Assembly (NCBI GenBank): GCA_026225945.1
Contig: JAMJFZ010000711.1
Span: 1,116,001 to 1,180,000, forward strand
From: Cricetomys ansorgei
Taxonomy: Eukaryota; Chordata; Mammalia; Rodentia; Nesomyidae
Reading direction: 5' to 3'
DNA: 64,000 bases
This document shows, piece after piece, positions 21,429-32,715 of the stretch. The notes under the pieces are model-generated. The model ran no database searches, was not told where the DNA came from, and saw nothing but the letters and a program-made list of their open reading frames with translations. Position numbers and translations under genes: made by a program. Numbering within the stretch: the stretch's first letter is position 1; each line of letters begins with the position of its first letter.

Positions 21429-21605
21429 AATCCTTTTTGTTTGTTTGTGTGTTTTGTTTTGTTTTTTCAAGACAGGGTTTCTCTGTTGTATCTTTGGCAG
21501 TCTTGGAACTTGCTCTGAAGACCAGGCTGGCCTCAAATTCAGATATCTGTCTGCCTCTGCCTCCCAAGTGCTGGAATTAAAGGTGTGTGCTACCATCACC
21601 CGGCC
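21429..21605 (-). mobile_element. B1 SINE, reverse orientation
   Basis: T-rich head (complement of the A tail), 'caagacagggtttctctgtt', 'ccaggctggcctcaaattca', 'ctgcctcccaagtgctggaa' and 'taaaggtgtgtgctaccatc'. AGAATAG occurs on both sides (21422-21428 and 21606-21612) as a likely target duplication. Confidence 0.95.
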
Positions 21606-21869
21606 AGAATAGCAGCATCCTAACTAGTATGAAGCAGAAAAAACTAAATGTCAACTGTTTATAAAAGAAATGCTTCATTGCAAGAAATACATGAATGACA
21701 GGAAATATTCTGTGGCTAATAATATTGGATAATATAACCGTCACCAGTAATATTTCTGAACTAAATGACCCATAATTCCAAAGTTAAATATGATATAAAT
21801 CTCACAATTAAGAAAGTGGAGCACATAAATTATAAACTCTGTGAAGCATTTCCTAAAGGTTGTTTGCAA

Positions 21870-21990
21870 ATGTTTGATAGTTGGAAAGTTGAGGCAGGAA
21901 GATCTTAAATTCGAGGTCAGACTAGACTACATATGAGTTCCAGATAAGCATAGGCTATGTACAATGATATCCTGTCCTCAAAAATAAGTG
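21870..21990 (+). mobile_element. Old B1-like SINE fragment
   Basis: 'gttgaggcaggaagatctta', 'aattcgaggtcagactagac' and 'tacatatgagttccagata' correspond to the middle of a B1/proto-B1 element. The 5' box region is missing. Confidence 0.6.
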
Positions 21991-22024
21991 TTTTATAAGC
22001 ATATAGAAAAGTGGTAAAAGACAG

Positions 22025-22335
22025 TGTACCATCCTGAGTATGGCACAGACACTACTCCTAAACTGGTTTTGAATCATACTATCTGCATCATTTTATATCT
22101 TGCATTTGTCAGTGGGATGTTTATAAGATTCATCTATGTTCTTCAATATGACCCAAATTTGCTCAACTTGGTATTGTGTACAAGTGACTTTTGTGATTAT
22201 ATTAAAATTTACTTACTCATTTTCCTGTTGAGGGACTTTTTGTTTTGCTAACTATAAATAATGTTGCTTATCTGTTCTTGAATATGCATAATTGGTGCTT
22301 GTGTGAATGGATTTTCTGAGACATTCTCCAATGTT
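22025..22335 (-). mobile_element. L1M ORF2 3' part, antisense (first piece)
   Basis: The + strand contains complement text of old L1 such as 'tcattttcctgttgaggga' and 'aactataaataatgttgctt', then 'gaatatgcataattggtgc'. It continues at about 22740 after an insertion. Confidence 0.7.
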
Positions 22336-22738
22336 ATGGGGTGTTCACCACAGAAGATTGCTCAGACATGGGGTTTAAGCCAAAGAAAAGTCCTTATCAA
22401 TTGGATGGAGACTACACTGGGTATTTGAGATTCCAAGGTAGACTTTCTCAGAATGAGCTTTTAAGCACAAAAACTATATTCTGGGTTAGCATGCTTCAGT
22501 TAACAAGAATAGTTAGCCAGAAGTGGAACCTTCCTGGAATTGTAGGGACTTTGATGGATTGTGGTCTTTGTTTTAGATTTGGCAGGAGATACTGTCTCCC
22601 TGTTGAGTCTTACAGCCTGAATGGCCCTTCCATCATGAGTCAGTTGTGCTAAGGTCTCAGGGCCTACTAAGGTCTGGGGCCCTGTTATACTCAACAGTAG
22701 AATAAGTTAACCACAGAGCTCATGAATCTTCAGTTTTA
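22336..22738. mobile_element. Unclassified insertion of about 400 bp splitting an L1M
   Basis: The two flanking L1M pieces are consecutive in the L1 map, so this block was inserted later. It contains a frame of 103 codons (22341-22652) without a domain. Its size and GC content suggest a solo LTR, but I found no matching ends or target duplication. Confidence 0.5.
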
Positions 22739-24265
22739 GTGGATAATGTCAACACACTTTCTACTGTAATTGACCCAATTTGATTTAGTGCAACCAATGA
22801 AAATAAGGTCTAATTTTTGTGGTCCACATCCTTGAGAATAGTATTGTCGTATTTTCTATTTTTGCTGTCCACTTAGCTATAGCGGTTTGGCTTAATTTTG
22901 CTCCTGGTTACAATTGTAACTGTACATTTTTAAATGCTCATTGGCCATGTGAATTTTCTATGTACAGTTCAAACCATCTGCTTAATAGTTTATTGTGTTT
23001 CCTTTTGTGCTTCTCATTTTGTATTACATAATTAAATGCTAGGAGTACAAATCTTTTGACAAGTATGTGTTGCAAATATTTGCTTGTATCATTTTATTTC
23101 CTTAATATGTCAGTGATTTGCTTTGTGGTTAATCTGCTCTTCATTTATTTAAGAAAAAAACTCACTATTTACAAATGAGCTTTAAAACTGGTTGTGATCG
23201 TATATGTCTTTCATGTTACTAAAGATATTAAGATGGAGAGTTTGAGGATCAGAGTTCAAGGCCAGCATCAGCTACATAGGGAGTGTGAGTCTTGGCCAGG
23301 GTTGATGGTCTCAAAAACAACAACAGCACAAAGTGATGTTTTTCAATGTGCTTTTCTGACACCCTCTTATATGTATATCATCAAACTACTGAAGTTGATG
23401 TATCTATCCCATGTGTCGGTAACTGCTCAATTTTATTTGACTCTATAAATATCAAGTGTCATGAGCATCTAATGAAAATACATGTTTTCCCTATTGTTCC
23501 ACATTTTAATGAGATCTACCTCACATTCACTGTAACCTCTGATATACTTGTTAATTGTTTATTTTACTGTAAGGACAATTTTCGGTTTGATGAAAATTGT
23601 GTATTTCTTGTTTTTGTGTCTTTGTTTTTAAGTCAGATCCAAATATATTTTAGGTCATATCAATGCCATGGAGATTTCCCTGTTAAAATCTTTGAGTAGC
23701 TTGACAATTTCATAGTTTACATCTAAGTATCTAATCTGTTTTAAGGTGACCGTTGTGCACAATATAAGAGTCAAATTTCATGGTTCTACATGTACGTAAT
23801 TAGTTTGACAGGGTAATTCTATGAGTAGGCTGTCCTTTGCTCATTGTGTATTTATGGTGGCTTCATCAAAAGCAAATTGGCAATAACCATGTGGAACTTT
23901 GTGTCTGGGCTTTCTATCTTGTTCCAATTGGGTAAGACGTCCACTTTCATAGCAGCAGAATGGCAATTTGATTAAAGTTATTTATTCATACTTTGAGGTC
24001 AGACAATGTGACATCTCCAGTTTTGTTCTTATTGCCCAAGATTGGTTGGGTGTTTTGTGCTTCTATGTGAAATTGAAAATTATTCTTCTATCTCTGTGGG
24101 AAAACAAGCATTAAAATTTTAATTGCTTCTATTTAGTCTGTAATTCACAATGAGTGACATGAAATGTTCATATTTGTACTAACATTGTATTAGAGTAATC
24201 TGGGTTTTTCCAATTAAAGCAATCAAACTTTGCCCTTCCTTTCACTATTCTATTTCAAGACCACT
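22739..24265 (-). mobile_element. L1M ORF2, antisense (second piece)
   Basis: Complement text of L1 can be followed in order: 'ttgtggtccacatccttgag', 'ctcattggccatgtgaattt', 'cttttgacaagtatgtgttg', 'gtgtctgggctttctatctt' and 'acatctccagttttgttctt'. The L1 5' direction is to the right. Heavily mutated, so the frames at 22819-23031 and 23346-23699 are not genes. A B1-like piece is embedded at 23190-23325. Confidence 0.75.
23190..23325 (+). mobile_element. Old B1-like SINE fragment inside L1M
   Basis: 'tgaggatcagagttcaaggc', 'cagcatcagctacataggga' and 'gatggtctcaaaaacaacaa' match an old B1 or ID_B1 type. The 5' half is degraded. Confidence 0.65.
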
Positions 24266-24299
24266 TTCAAGCTAAAGTATATAAATATCAAAATATTGC

Positions 24300-24760
24300 A
24301 TCCAGGTAGCTATACCCATTTCCTGTGACTGTTAAAACAAACTTTAAACATAATGGCAACACAAATTTGTTTCCTTAATAGGCAAAAATAGAAAATATGG
24401 ACAATGCTAAGTGTTATAAAGAATGTGAATCAACCAAAATGTAATCTTATTTCAATGGGTAATAGTGTAAGTTGATTACTCTACAAATTATTTTGGCATT
24501 GCCCAATAAATCTAAGAGTGGACATAATTGTAGTTCTGGAGTTCAAAGCTCTTATATGGTTCTATTTGTTAAAAGCATGGTGTAAGAAGTGCTTCTAGAA
24601 ACCCCACAAAAAGATTTGTTTTCTTGCATTTCCAAGGTCCAGAAGTCATTTACATTCTTTGGCTTACAGCCCCTTCTCTCTTCAAAACCAGGAGGGTGTT
24701 ACTTTAATGTCTCTCTGAAGCCCACATTCTGTTAATGTTCTGTTGAATCTTACAGAGTGA
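24300..24760 (-). mobile_element. Possible MLT1-like LTR interrupted by an L1 piece
   Basis: 'tcctgtgactgttaaaacaa' and, further on, 'ccaaggtccagaagtc' and 'ctcttcaaaaccaggaggg' recall the complement of MLT1-type LTRs. Between them (about 24385-24530) the text resembles a plus-oriented L1M. Both calls are weak. Confidence 0.35.
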
Positions 24761-24762
24761 GT

Positions 24763-24895
24763 TGGTGAGACAGTTTACTTAAGTAAAAACAGTCTTGTCA
24801 TGCAAAGCCTTCAACCTGAGTTTGTTTCCTGTAACCTGTGGTGGAAGAAGATAAAAAAGACTAGTCTCCCACATAAGGTCCTCCATCTCCAGTGC
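24763..24895 (+). mobile_element. B4/RSINE-type SINE fragment
   Basis: 'gttggtgagacagtttactt', 'cttgtcatgcaaagccttca', 'acctgagtttgtttcctgta' and 'cctgtggtggaagaagata' match the tRNA/ID-derived head of this SINE class. Confidence 0.6.
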
Positions 24896-26836
24896 TTAGG
24901 TTGACTGTAAAGTCCCTCCATGGACAGACAACATTAGAACGACAATTGTTGCAATCAAAGGCTATTGAATAAACAATTGCTGGTGCTCCATACTAGCATG
25001 TTTTCTGCTTTCCAGAGTCCACTCGTAAGAAGCTGTTTCCAATAGCTAAGGAAGGTGACCTTCTGGCTGTAGTTCAGGCCACTGGATAAACAATTTAATA
25101 TTTGAGAATAAGTTCAAATATACCCCAACACCTGGTGTTCTTTTTTGAAAGAAAGCAGAGTTCTATAACTTTGTAGTGATAAGATATTAAGCTGGTGTAA
25201 GCAATGGGCCCAATTTCAACTGTAGTGTTAAAATCAAAGCATGGCCAAGACATTAAAGAGGTGATAAACTCTTGCTTTTTTTTTTTTAAATTCCCAAAAC
25301 AAACAAAGGAGGTTTGAAGATTGTAAAAAATGGAGTGGAGGCAATAAAATATGAAATTATGGAGACCTCAGTCATTTATCATCTTGTTTACTTCGTGACA
25401 CTCTATACTCTCTCCATTCCCCTCAATCTGTGAATCCTGCTTCCTTTCAGTGACTCATAAGCCAGTACTGCCAACTGCTTGAGCCTTTGTGATTCTTTTC
25501 TTACTGTCTTCCTGCATCTAATTGTATAGCCTAAGTTCCTCTTTATTCTACACCCAGGTTCCATATTTCACTAAGCAGACAGCACCAGGGGTGAAGAACA
25601 GTTTGATTTGCAAACTATCAGGTGATAGGATCTCATTGTGTGCAAGCACGCCGCTGGTGGCAGCCACTGTTCCATCTCTAAACTCTTGAGTGCACTCCAT
25701 GGCATGGAAAGAAAATTCTATTTACTGAAATGCTTTTGAAGAAATGTTTCATTTTATACAAAGGAGACATTCCACTGAAATAAAATAAAAAGACTGAATA
25801 GAATTTCCTTTCTGTTGGTGAGATTTTTTTTTTAAAAGCTGAGGATAATAGAATATGGATGATGTAGAGTCTGTTCAAAACTTTGGGACAGTTTCACATT
25901 TCAGAATTAGCTGTAGAGAACAGATAAAAACCAAAGAAGACTCCCTGCAGTGATCCTGCATGAAGTAATTTGACATTCAAAAAACTCTTTAGTCCTGAAT
26001 CTGCCACAAAATGAATTGCTTATCTGACTTTGAAATTTTATTTGATGGCACTCCTACTGGCATGAAAGTAGCACGTAGTGTTTTAAAGGTAAAGGCTGAA
26101 GTACAGAAAGCTGTTCCATGAAAGATCTAAACACTGTGACCAGCTGAAAAGCATATCTTTGGTTGAATTCCATAACAAGATTTAGAGCTGTTCAAATGAC
26201 TGAAGTTCTACAATTGGGAAAATTGTCTCTTTCCCACAGCCCATCAGACACTCAATTGTTCATAGTTAATGCAAGATACAAATAGAATGACATGAAGATA
26301 CCACTGGGGTGACATTATATTGAAAGTCACTCCAAACAGACATTGTGAGATTTCTAAGGAAGGCTTAATCACCATACTGGAAGGAGGCAACAGTGCAAAC
26401 CTAACAACATGGGAGAGAATTGTACAATCTAGTGACTTGAGATGGACTTCCGTAGGCCAGTGGGCATCCTTGATGCTTGCAAATGCTTTGGGTCTCTCTC
26501 CCATCACCTCTGACAGTCTGGCCCTGGAGAGTGAAGAGGATGGAAGTCACATAGACTTCAATTTGATTGAAAATATGTGAAAGTTAACACACACACACAC
26601 AAAAAGGAGAGGTTGATAAAAGTACTTGTGACATGGCAGGAAGGTTGGATTAAAAAGCAGAACAGGCCTTATGTGTGACTTCACTATTCTGTTGTCTAAG
26701 GTTATCAATGAGCAAATTGTGTTAGATAATGTTGAAATCAGTTCTCAAAGTTTGTTTCTCTGAATTCATCATGTTTTGCCTATTTCAGTTGGAAAAATTA
26801 ATTTAGGAAAAAACCAGAAACTATATATAAATTGAT
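24896..26836. other. Unique sequence, no gene seen
   Basis: No interspersed repeat recognised apart from short A/T runs and (AC)8 at 26588-26602. Overlapping frames on both strands at 26244-26580 (86-87 codons) show no domain and no mutual support, so neither is called. Confidence 0.45.
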
Positions 26837-26847
26837 AATTTCTTTTT

Positions 26848-27028
26848 TAATATTTACTTTATTTTTTTAATTAGGTGTAGATATATGTATGAGGATATGG
26901 GTACGTGCAAGTGTGAGTTCAAGTGCTCGAAAGAGGACACTGAATACCCTGGAGCTAGAGCTACCAACGGTTATGAGCTGCTTGACATGGGTGCTGGGAA
27001 CTGAACATGAACATCTCTTCAGCCTGGC
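26848..27028 (-). mobile_element. B3-type SINE, reverse orientation
   Basis: 'ccctggagctagagctacca', 'gttatgagctgcttgacatg', 'ggtgctgggaactgaacatg' and 'catctcttcagcc' are the complement of a B3 SINE. It is flanked by an exact 11-bp target duplication AATTTCTTTTT at 26837-26847 and 27029-27039. Confidence 0.9.
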
Positions 27029-27039
27029 AATTTCTTTTT

Positions 27040-28255
27040 AAGGAAAAAAAAAAAAGGTCTAACATGATTTTGATAACTATGGATAGCATGCCATGCTACT
27101 TTTAACAAAAGTAACAAATTTAAACTAAAACCATTAGCATGTACAGTAGTGTGAGTACTGCTCTTACATGAAGATAATAAGAGAGAAATTTGGGCACAAA
27201 GGATGACCCACAGAGGCACGGCATGAGCATTCAGATAGAAGACCACATCAAGGCAGAGGATATATCTACAAGCTGAAGCATATGAAGGAAGTTTCATCTA
27301 CAGGTGTTAGATTGCACATGGCCTTATTGGCACCTTGATTTCAGAACTCTAGACTTGAGATGAGGGAAAAGATTCCTGTTGTTTCTACCCGTGCCATTTG
27401 TGGCACCTTGTTATAGCAGCCCCTAGCACATATGTCTCTATTAAGCCCTCGGCTTTCATCTTTATACTAGTCTCTTCAGTCATCACAAGATTACTCCAAC
27501 TATTCTAGACAACATATCCTACCACACCCAAAGGTTAGAAGAAGGCAACTTCTTCTGGTACGTCTCCTTTTTAGGAAGAAGCAAATCCCAGGAGAAAAAC
27601 TCAGGGTTAGATTGCACAAAATTTTGTCTTCAGGTCCCATCAACTGGGAGAGATTTTGTGCCCACTCTCTAGCTGCCAGGGAGACAGTTAACTAAGTGAC
27701 TGATGTGTTGGAGGCAGGCATAGCCTTCAAAGTGGCTGTTAGACAAGCAACGCCATCTGCCTTGATACATAAAAGCCTTAGACTGGTGACGACAGCTTAA
27801 AGTCTCAGTCACATTCCATTTCTGTATTTTATAAGACTCTAGTTGGAATGAAATTCTGTATTACAGTAACAACTAGATGACATGTTGACCATTAACTATA
27901 TACTAGCCACTATGATAACATTTGATATAAATTCACTGATGATCTTAATGGTTATATTTTGTGTGTCCTGAAACAGCTTATGAGCACTGTGACAAAGTTG
28001 AAATTTTCATCAGTAAATAAATGTTCTCATTTTTCCAAACTGCCATTAACACAGAATGTCATGAAAACACCTCAGCAATAAACAAAGGCCCATATTCCTC
28101 AGGAAAAAAAAAAAAGGCATTTCAAAAAGATTCAAGCAAAAATAGTTCAAAAGGAAGTGTAAATTGTTTTCTATCAAAAAAATATTGTACTAGGACAGTT
28201 AAGAGCCCATGCGTTTTCAAATTGAATCAATGATCTGAATTTCAACTTAATCATA
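27040..28255. other. Unique sequence, no gene seen
   Basis: No repeat recognised. The antisense frame 27019-27297 begins in unique DNA and runs into the SINE tail, so it is not called. Confidence 0.45.
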
Positions 28256-28259
28256 TGGA

Positions 28260-28655
28260 ATCACATAGAATGAGAATGACCCCCTTTGGTTCATACATTT
28301 GCGTGCTGAGGCTCCAGATGGTAAACTGTTTTAGAAGGATTAGAGATGTAGTTTTTTTGGAGTACATGTGTCACTGGGGGTGGGGTTTGAGGTTTCAAAA
28401 GTCCACACCAGGCTCAGAGTCTCCTTACCCCACCCTTTCTCTGATAGCTGTCTGAAGATCAGTCTATAAAACTCTTAATAACCTCTTAAATACCATACTG
28501 CAATATCTACCTGCCACCATGTTCCCTGTCATGATGATAATGGACTAACACTCTGAAACTATAAGCAAGTCCTCAATTAAATGCTTTCTTTTATAAGAGC
28601 TGCCTTGGTCATGGTGTTTCTTCACAGCAATAGTACAGTAATAAGACAGAACATA
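28260..28655 (+). mobile_element. MaLR-like rodent LTR repeat
   Basis: Begins near 'gaatgagaatgacccccttt' and ends near 'cagtaataagacaga'. In between are 'ggagtacatgtgtcactggg', 'gggtttgaggtttcaaaagt', 'atgataatggactaacactc' and a polyadenylation-like AATTAAATGC. This is a very common muroid interspersed repeat with the layout of ERVL-MaLR LTRs. RMER1 or ORR1-like is my best guess at the family name. The element at 43705-44105 belongs to the same broad group in reverse. Confidence 0.7.
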
Positions 28656-28684
28656 TATAAGCCTAGGCCACATAAATTACTATT

Positions 28685-28830
28685 TAAAACGATCAATATC
28701 CCCATCTGTTAAGTAGGTATGATAATGCCTGTTTTATGAGGTTGTTTAAGGATAAAATAGACCAATAGATGTAAGATACCTAATGGGTTATGAATTATAG
28801 AGTAGCCATATAATCACTAATAGCTTTCAT
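28685..28830 (+). mobile_element. MIR SINE
   Basis: 'ccccatctgttaagtaggta', 'tgataatgcctgttttatga' and 'ggttgtttaaggataaaata' follow the MIR core and 3' part closely. Confidence 0.7.
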
Positions 28831-29620
28831 TTTTATTCTGCATAGAATTCTCTGTCTCAGTTTTCATGCTTGGACACTGACATGAAAGCTAGCATCATCT
28901 TAACAATTTTAAAGATATCTAAATTGATTAACTTTACGAATATCATAAATCATGCTCAAATTCAAACTGGAAAAAAAATAACCTAAAAAAAAGGTCTTGG
29001 TGTTTTCATTGGCACAGCTTCGATGAAATGTCATATTTGCTAAATGACCATACTTTCAAAGTACCAAAGTTACTGCTTTTTAAAATTACTATTACACTGA
29101 TTACATATTAATATTACATAATCATGAGGCTTTAGCCTGTGAAAGGCTGTGAGACATGATTGATTTAGTTTTTCTTTGACAGAATTGAAACACTGAATAT
29201 ATACTAAGCAATATGGCTGTTCATGTCAATACTCCAGCTATAGATTGTGTTCTTTGTTCATTTAAATTTTTGACTGCACCTTTTCATTTCAGATTCATTC
29301 CAAATGCTTCCAAATTTACCTCTGTATAAGATTCCCATTTGTATTGTTATTTGATTTGATTTGATTATTCCTATTTGATTTTTCCACCTGAGAACTTGAT
29401 AGTGCTCAATTTAGATTATTTCTTATAAAAGTCTAGCATGTAAAATCACATATATTTGCATGCAAGATGCTTCAAACAGAATCTAGCATATAGTAATCAT
29501 TCCATGAGAATTTATCATCACTTTACTATTTAAAGTTGAGATTGATTGCATTTTTTAAATTTATAATTACAAGAAATAATAAGCATACAGTTCTACTATA
29601 AGAGACTCAGAGACTGTTGA
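28831..29620. other. Unique AT-rich sequence; MIR-like tail at 29455-29520
   Basis: Mostly unrecognised. A MIR/L2-like tail ('aatctagcatatagtaatca') lies at 29455-29520. Confidence 0.4.
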
Positions 29621-29624
29621 TATG

Positions 29625-30055
29625 TTAGTCTGTTTTTCAGACATGTATGGCAAAATACCTAGTAACAACTTTGAAGAGAAGAAATTCACTGTGGCTCATA
29701 ATTTCCTAATCTCCTGTCCAAGGTCTGCTGGCCCCATCATAATGTATTTGAGTCTGTAGCAATGCAGAAACAGCACCACGGAAGAAAGTTGTTCATCTCA
29801 TGGCAATCAGAAAACAGAGAAAACAAGAAAGGCTCAGCAACAAGATAAACCAGGACATACCATCAATGACAATTCTTCCAACTGTACCCACCACCTCACA
29901 GCCCATTCAGCTATGAATTCATTCATGTTTGATAAGCTAATGAAGTTCACATTCTTGTCATTCTGTCACCTCTCATCTCCAGCAGCTGGGTACCAAACCT
30001 TTCAAACATGGGCCTTTCCAAACGTTTTATATCCAAATTAAAACAGATTATAATT
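29625..30055 (-). mobile_element. ERVL-MaLR-like LTR, reverse orientation
   Basis: 'gttagtctgtttttcagaca', 'aaaatacctagtaacaactt', 'aaggtctgctggccccatca', 'catctcatggcaatcagaaa' and 'ttcagctatgaattcattca' correspond to the complement of MaLR-type LTRs, whose sense 3' end reads '...acagactaaca'. Confidence 0.6.
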
Positions 30056-30984
30056 TCTAGAATAAATCACTTTGTCATCATCTCAATTTTCAAATCAACC
30101 ACATTCATGTGACTTTTATTGCAGTCCACTGATATTTTGTTTCTTATTAATTATTGAGAGTATTCTATTGTGCCTAATTTGTAAATTAAACTAGGTAATA
30201 GGTATATATGTATAGAAAATGTAGTATATATAGGGTGAGGGAGGACCTGTTCATGGCCTCAGACATCCACTGGGAATCTTGGAATTCAGCTCCTACAAGT
30301 AAGAGAAGGCTTTCCTAAACAAGAAAAATCTGACCATTCTGGGAAGCTCTCTATACAAGACTATAATTTTAAAAATTATGTCCTTGTTTGTTGTGGAGGC
30401 CACTTGCTGCTTTACAATGCAAACCATTTTCTGTTTTCTAAGAGCTTTGCAGTCTTTCTAGTAGACTTCTTTTCCAGATGTCTCACAATGCTGCATCATG
30501 ACTATTTACTCACTAAAGTTCTTAAAAATCTGCTTCCTACAGTAAACTTCAGACTACTACGATGGTCTTTTCTTCCATAGTTCTCACATATTAACAAATG
30601 TGGAAGCTTTCTACCCAGTTTCATTTTACTATAATTCGGGCCCTGAATATCAGTTTCTCTAGGCAGTTTCTTCAAAATCATAATCAGCTGAGAGAGTGGA
30701 GAAGTTATGAGATGCTCTTCCTTAAGCCGAAGGAGCAGTTTTGCAGATGCTGTGTAGTTGGCTTGTCCTTTCTGGTCAGGACCCATTATTCATTTCTGTA
30801 GTGACTCACTTCTACTCCTAGTGTACATTTCCTCTCCTGGCAGCTCTCTTCTCTTCGTGTTTTGTTCATGATAATGGACCTCAAACTACAACTTGCATAG
30901 TTCTTTGTTACGTCCACTCTCGATAAGATGATAAAATTTCAACTCCCAGATAGAAATTTGTATTTATTTTTTCATAAAAGTAAC
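30056..30984. other. Unique sequence, no gene seen
   Basis: No repeat recognised. The pair of opposite frames at 30502-30801 (94 and 67 codons) has no domain. Confidence 0.45.
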
Positions 30985-31364
30985 CTTTAAAAAATAATTT
31001 ATTTTGTTTTGAGAATTATAACATCATTCCTCCTTTCCCTTTCCTCCCTCTAAAGTCTCCCATATGCCTTTTTGTGCTTTCTTTCAAGTCCCTTGCCTCT
31101 TTTGTCACATACACACATACACACACACACACACACACATATATATTAGAAATATATATGCGAGTTTACATATATATTCTTAAATGTAATCTGTTCAATT
31201 TGTAAATTATTACTTCTATGTATGTTTTCAGGGTTGAACACGTTATATTGGATAATCAATTGATTTATTCTTTCCTAGGAAAGACTACTTCTTCCATTCT
31301 CAGCATTCCTTAGTTGCCTGTAGTTCTTTTTGTTGTGTAGGCATCATGGTCTTTTCCCCATCCA
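30985..31364 (-). mobile_element. Lx-like L1 3' UTR, antisense arm of an inverted L1
   Basis: The + strand is the complement of the L1 3' end: 'ttcctccctctaaagtctcc', a CA/TA tract at 31107-31147, 'tttcagggttgaacacgtta', 'cattccttagttgcctgtag' and 'cttttccccatccac'. The poly(A) side is at the left, near 30990. The block ends exactly where five telomere units begin. Its partner in sense orientation lies on the other side. Confidence 0.88.
31107..31147. repeat. (CA)n/(TA)n tract within the L1 3' UTR
   Basis: Alternating CA then TA units, about 40 bases, at a position often AT/CA-rich in these L1 3' UTRs. Confidence 0.9.
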
Positions 31365-31394
31365 CCCTAACCCTAACCCTAACCCTAACCCTAA
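31365..31394. repeat. Interstitial telomeric repeat (CCCTAA)5
   Basis: Five perfect CCCTAA units (30 bases), preceded by CCATCCA and followed by CTACAG. The tract sits precisely between an antisense and a sense block of one L1 3' UTR. No other run of this hexamer was seen in the window. Confidence 0.98.
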
Positions 31395-31399
31395 CTACA

Positions 31400-31711
31400 G
31401 TCTAAATATTTATATACCAAAAGATAATACATTCCTCACTCCTCATTAAGGAAACTTTTCTTTCCAACTGATGGAGACCATTATAGAAACTATTACTAAT
31501 TAAAATGCAGAGAGTTGTGGATCCCAGTGCCAATGGATACATCTACAAAACAACTTCCCACGTAAGGCTCACTGCAGAAGAAGGTGCAGAAAGATTGTAA
31601 GAGCCAAGGATCAAAGAGTTTGTTGTGAGAGATTGTGGAGAAATATCAGAAACTATACCTATAAAGTCTCACCAACACTACTGTAAACATGAACTGAACA
31701 AGGAAAACAAG
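31400..31711 (+). mobile_element. L1 3' UTR, sense (inverted 5') segment next to the telomere tract
   Basis: Sense L1 text in order: 'cctcattaaggaaacttttc', 'gatggagaccattatagaaa', 'gccaatggatacatctacaa', 'ggtgcagaaagattgtaaga', 'ataaagtctcaccaacacta' and 'catgaactgaacaaggaaaa'. In the L1 map its last base lies only about 20 nt upstream of the first base of the antisense block at 31364. The two blocks are therefore consecutive pieces of one L1, the upstream one inverted. Confidence 0.85.
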
Positions 31712-32667
31712 TTTCATCTTTAAACCACTTCTTGGAATCTTTCATATCAACACAGAAATGTTTGGTCTTTATAAGACTATTCTTGTTATATGATAATTTA
31801 AATTTCATGATAATAGATAAGGGCATATTTTCCGTTTCTTTTTACTATTATTTCATTTTTTAGAATTGCCAAATACTTGATATAGTTTTTATTTTCACTA
31901 TCCACCTTCATCTTTTAATCTTTTAGAGAATTTCTTTCATAGCCTTGATTCTGAGCTGGTTAATGATCAAATAGAGCAGCTGTAGTACCTAATTCTCAAA
32001 GCTCACAACACATCAGGAAGTACTTCCTCAACTTATATAATAATCCCCCTCTCCAGCTCAAGATCTAGAATTGTGGTCAGTATTCAACCTTTCTTTCCAG
32101 AAAGACAAGCATTTCCTCCTTTAGTCCAAGATATAATATTTCCATATCTTGCACTGTTGCCTAGAAGCCAATTTCATCTGTGTAACTACATTGGTGTCTG
32201 AAGCCCTTCTCTCTTCTCAAGACTTACTGCTTAGAATACTGAAAACACCACATGATCTTTGCAGCCATTTTATTCCTTTAACACCCTGCCCTAACATTCA
32301 GAAGGAATTGCAAATTTCAAATGCAATTAATCATGTTATAGCAGCAATAATGAGAAATGGTTAGCCATCATGTGTGAACTTCTCATTTGATACTTCTTTT
32401 GAAAAACAGAACCTCTCCTAAAAAAAGAAGTATCAATATTCCTCTACACCTGTGCCAATGAATACACAGGTACTAACAACCATTACAACTCATGCCTGAC
32501 TCTTGGAATCAAGGGTGACATGTCTGTTACTTCTAAGTGTGCAAAATCATTCTTAAGGGATTGTTTTCTCTTCTAGAAGATCTGAGTTCTATAAATAAAT
32601 GGTTCTAATCCAGGTATTATTTAATTCCTTGGGCAATTTTAGAGACCGTCCTGAGAGGAGAGTGGTA

Positions 32668-32715
32668 GGATTACTAATAGGATTACTAATTACTAATTAC
32701 TAATAGGATTACTAA
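32668..32715. repeat. Imperfect tandem repeat of ATTACTAATAGG
   Basis: GGATTACTAATAGGATTACT is followed by two further ATTACTA blocks and another ATAGGATTACTA, all within 48 bases. Confidence 0.85.

Noticed and set aside
30985..31724. CTTTAAA at 30985-30991 and 31718-31724 as the target duplication of the inverted L1
   Set aside because: Only 7 AT-rich bases and not exactly adjacent to both ends, so it is too weak to claim.
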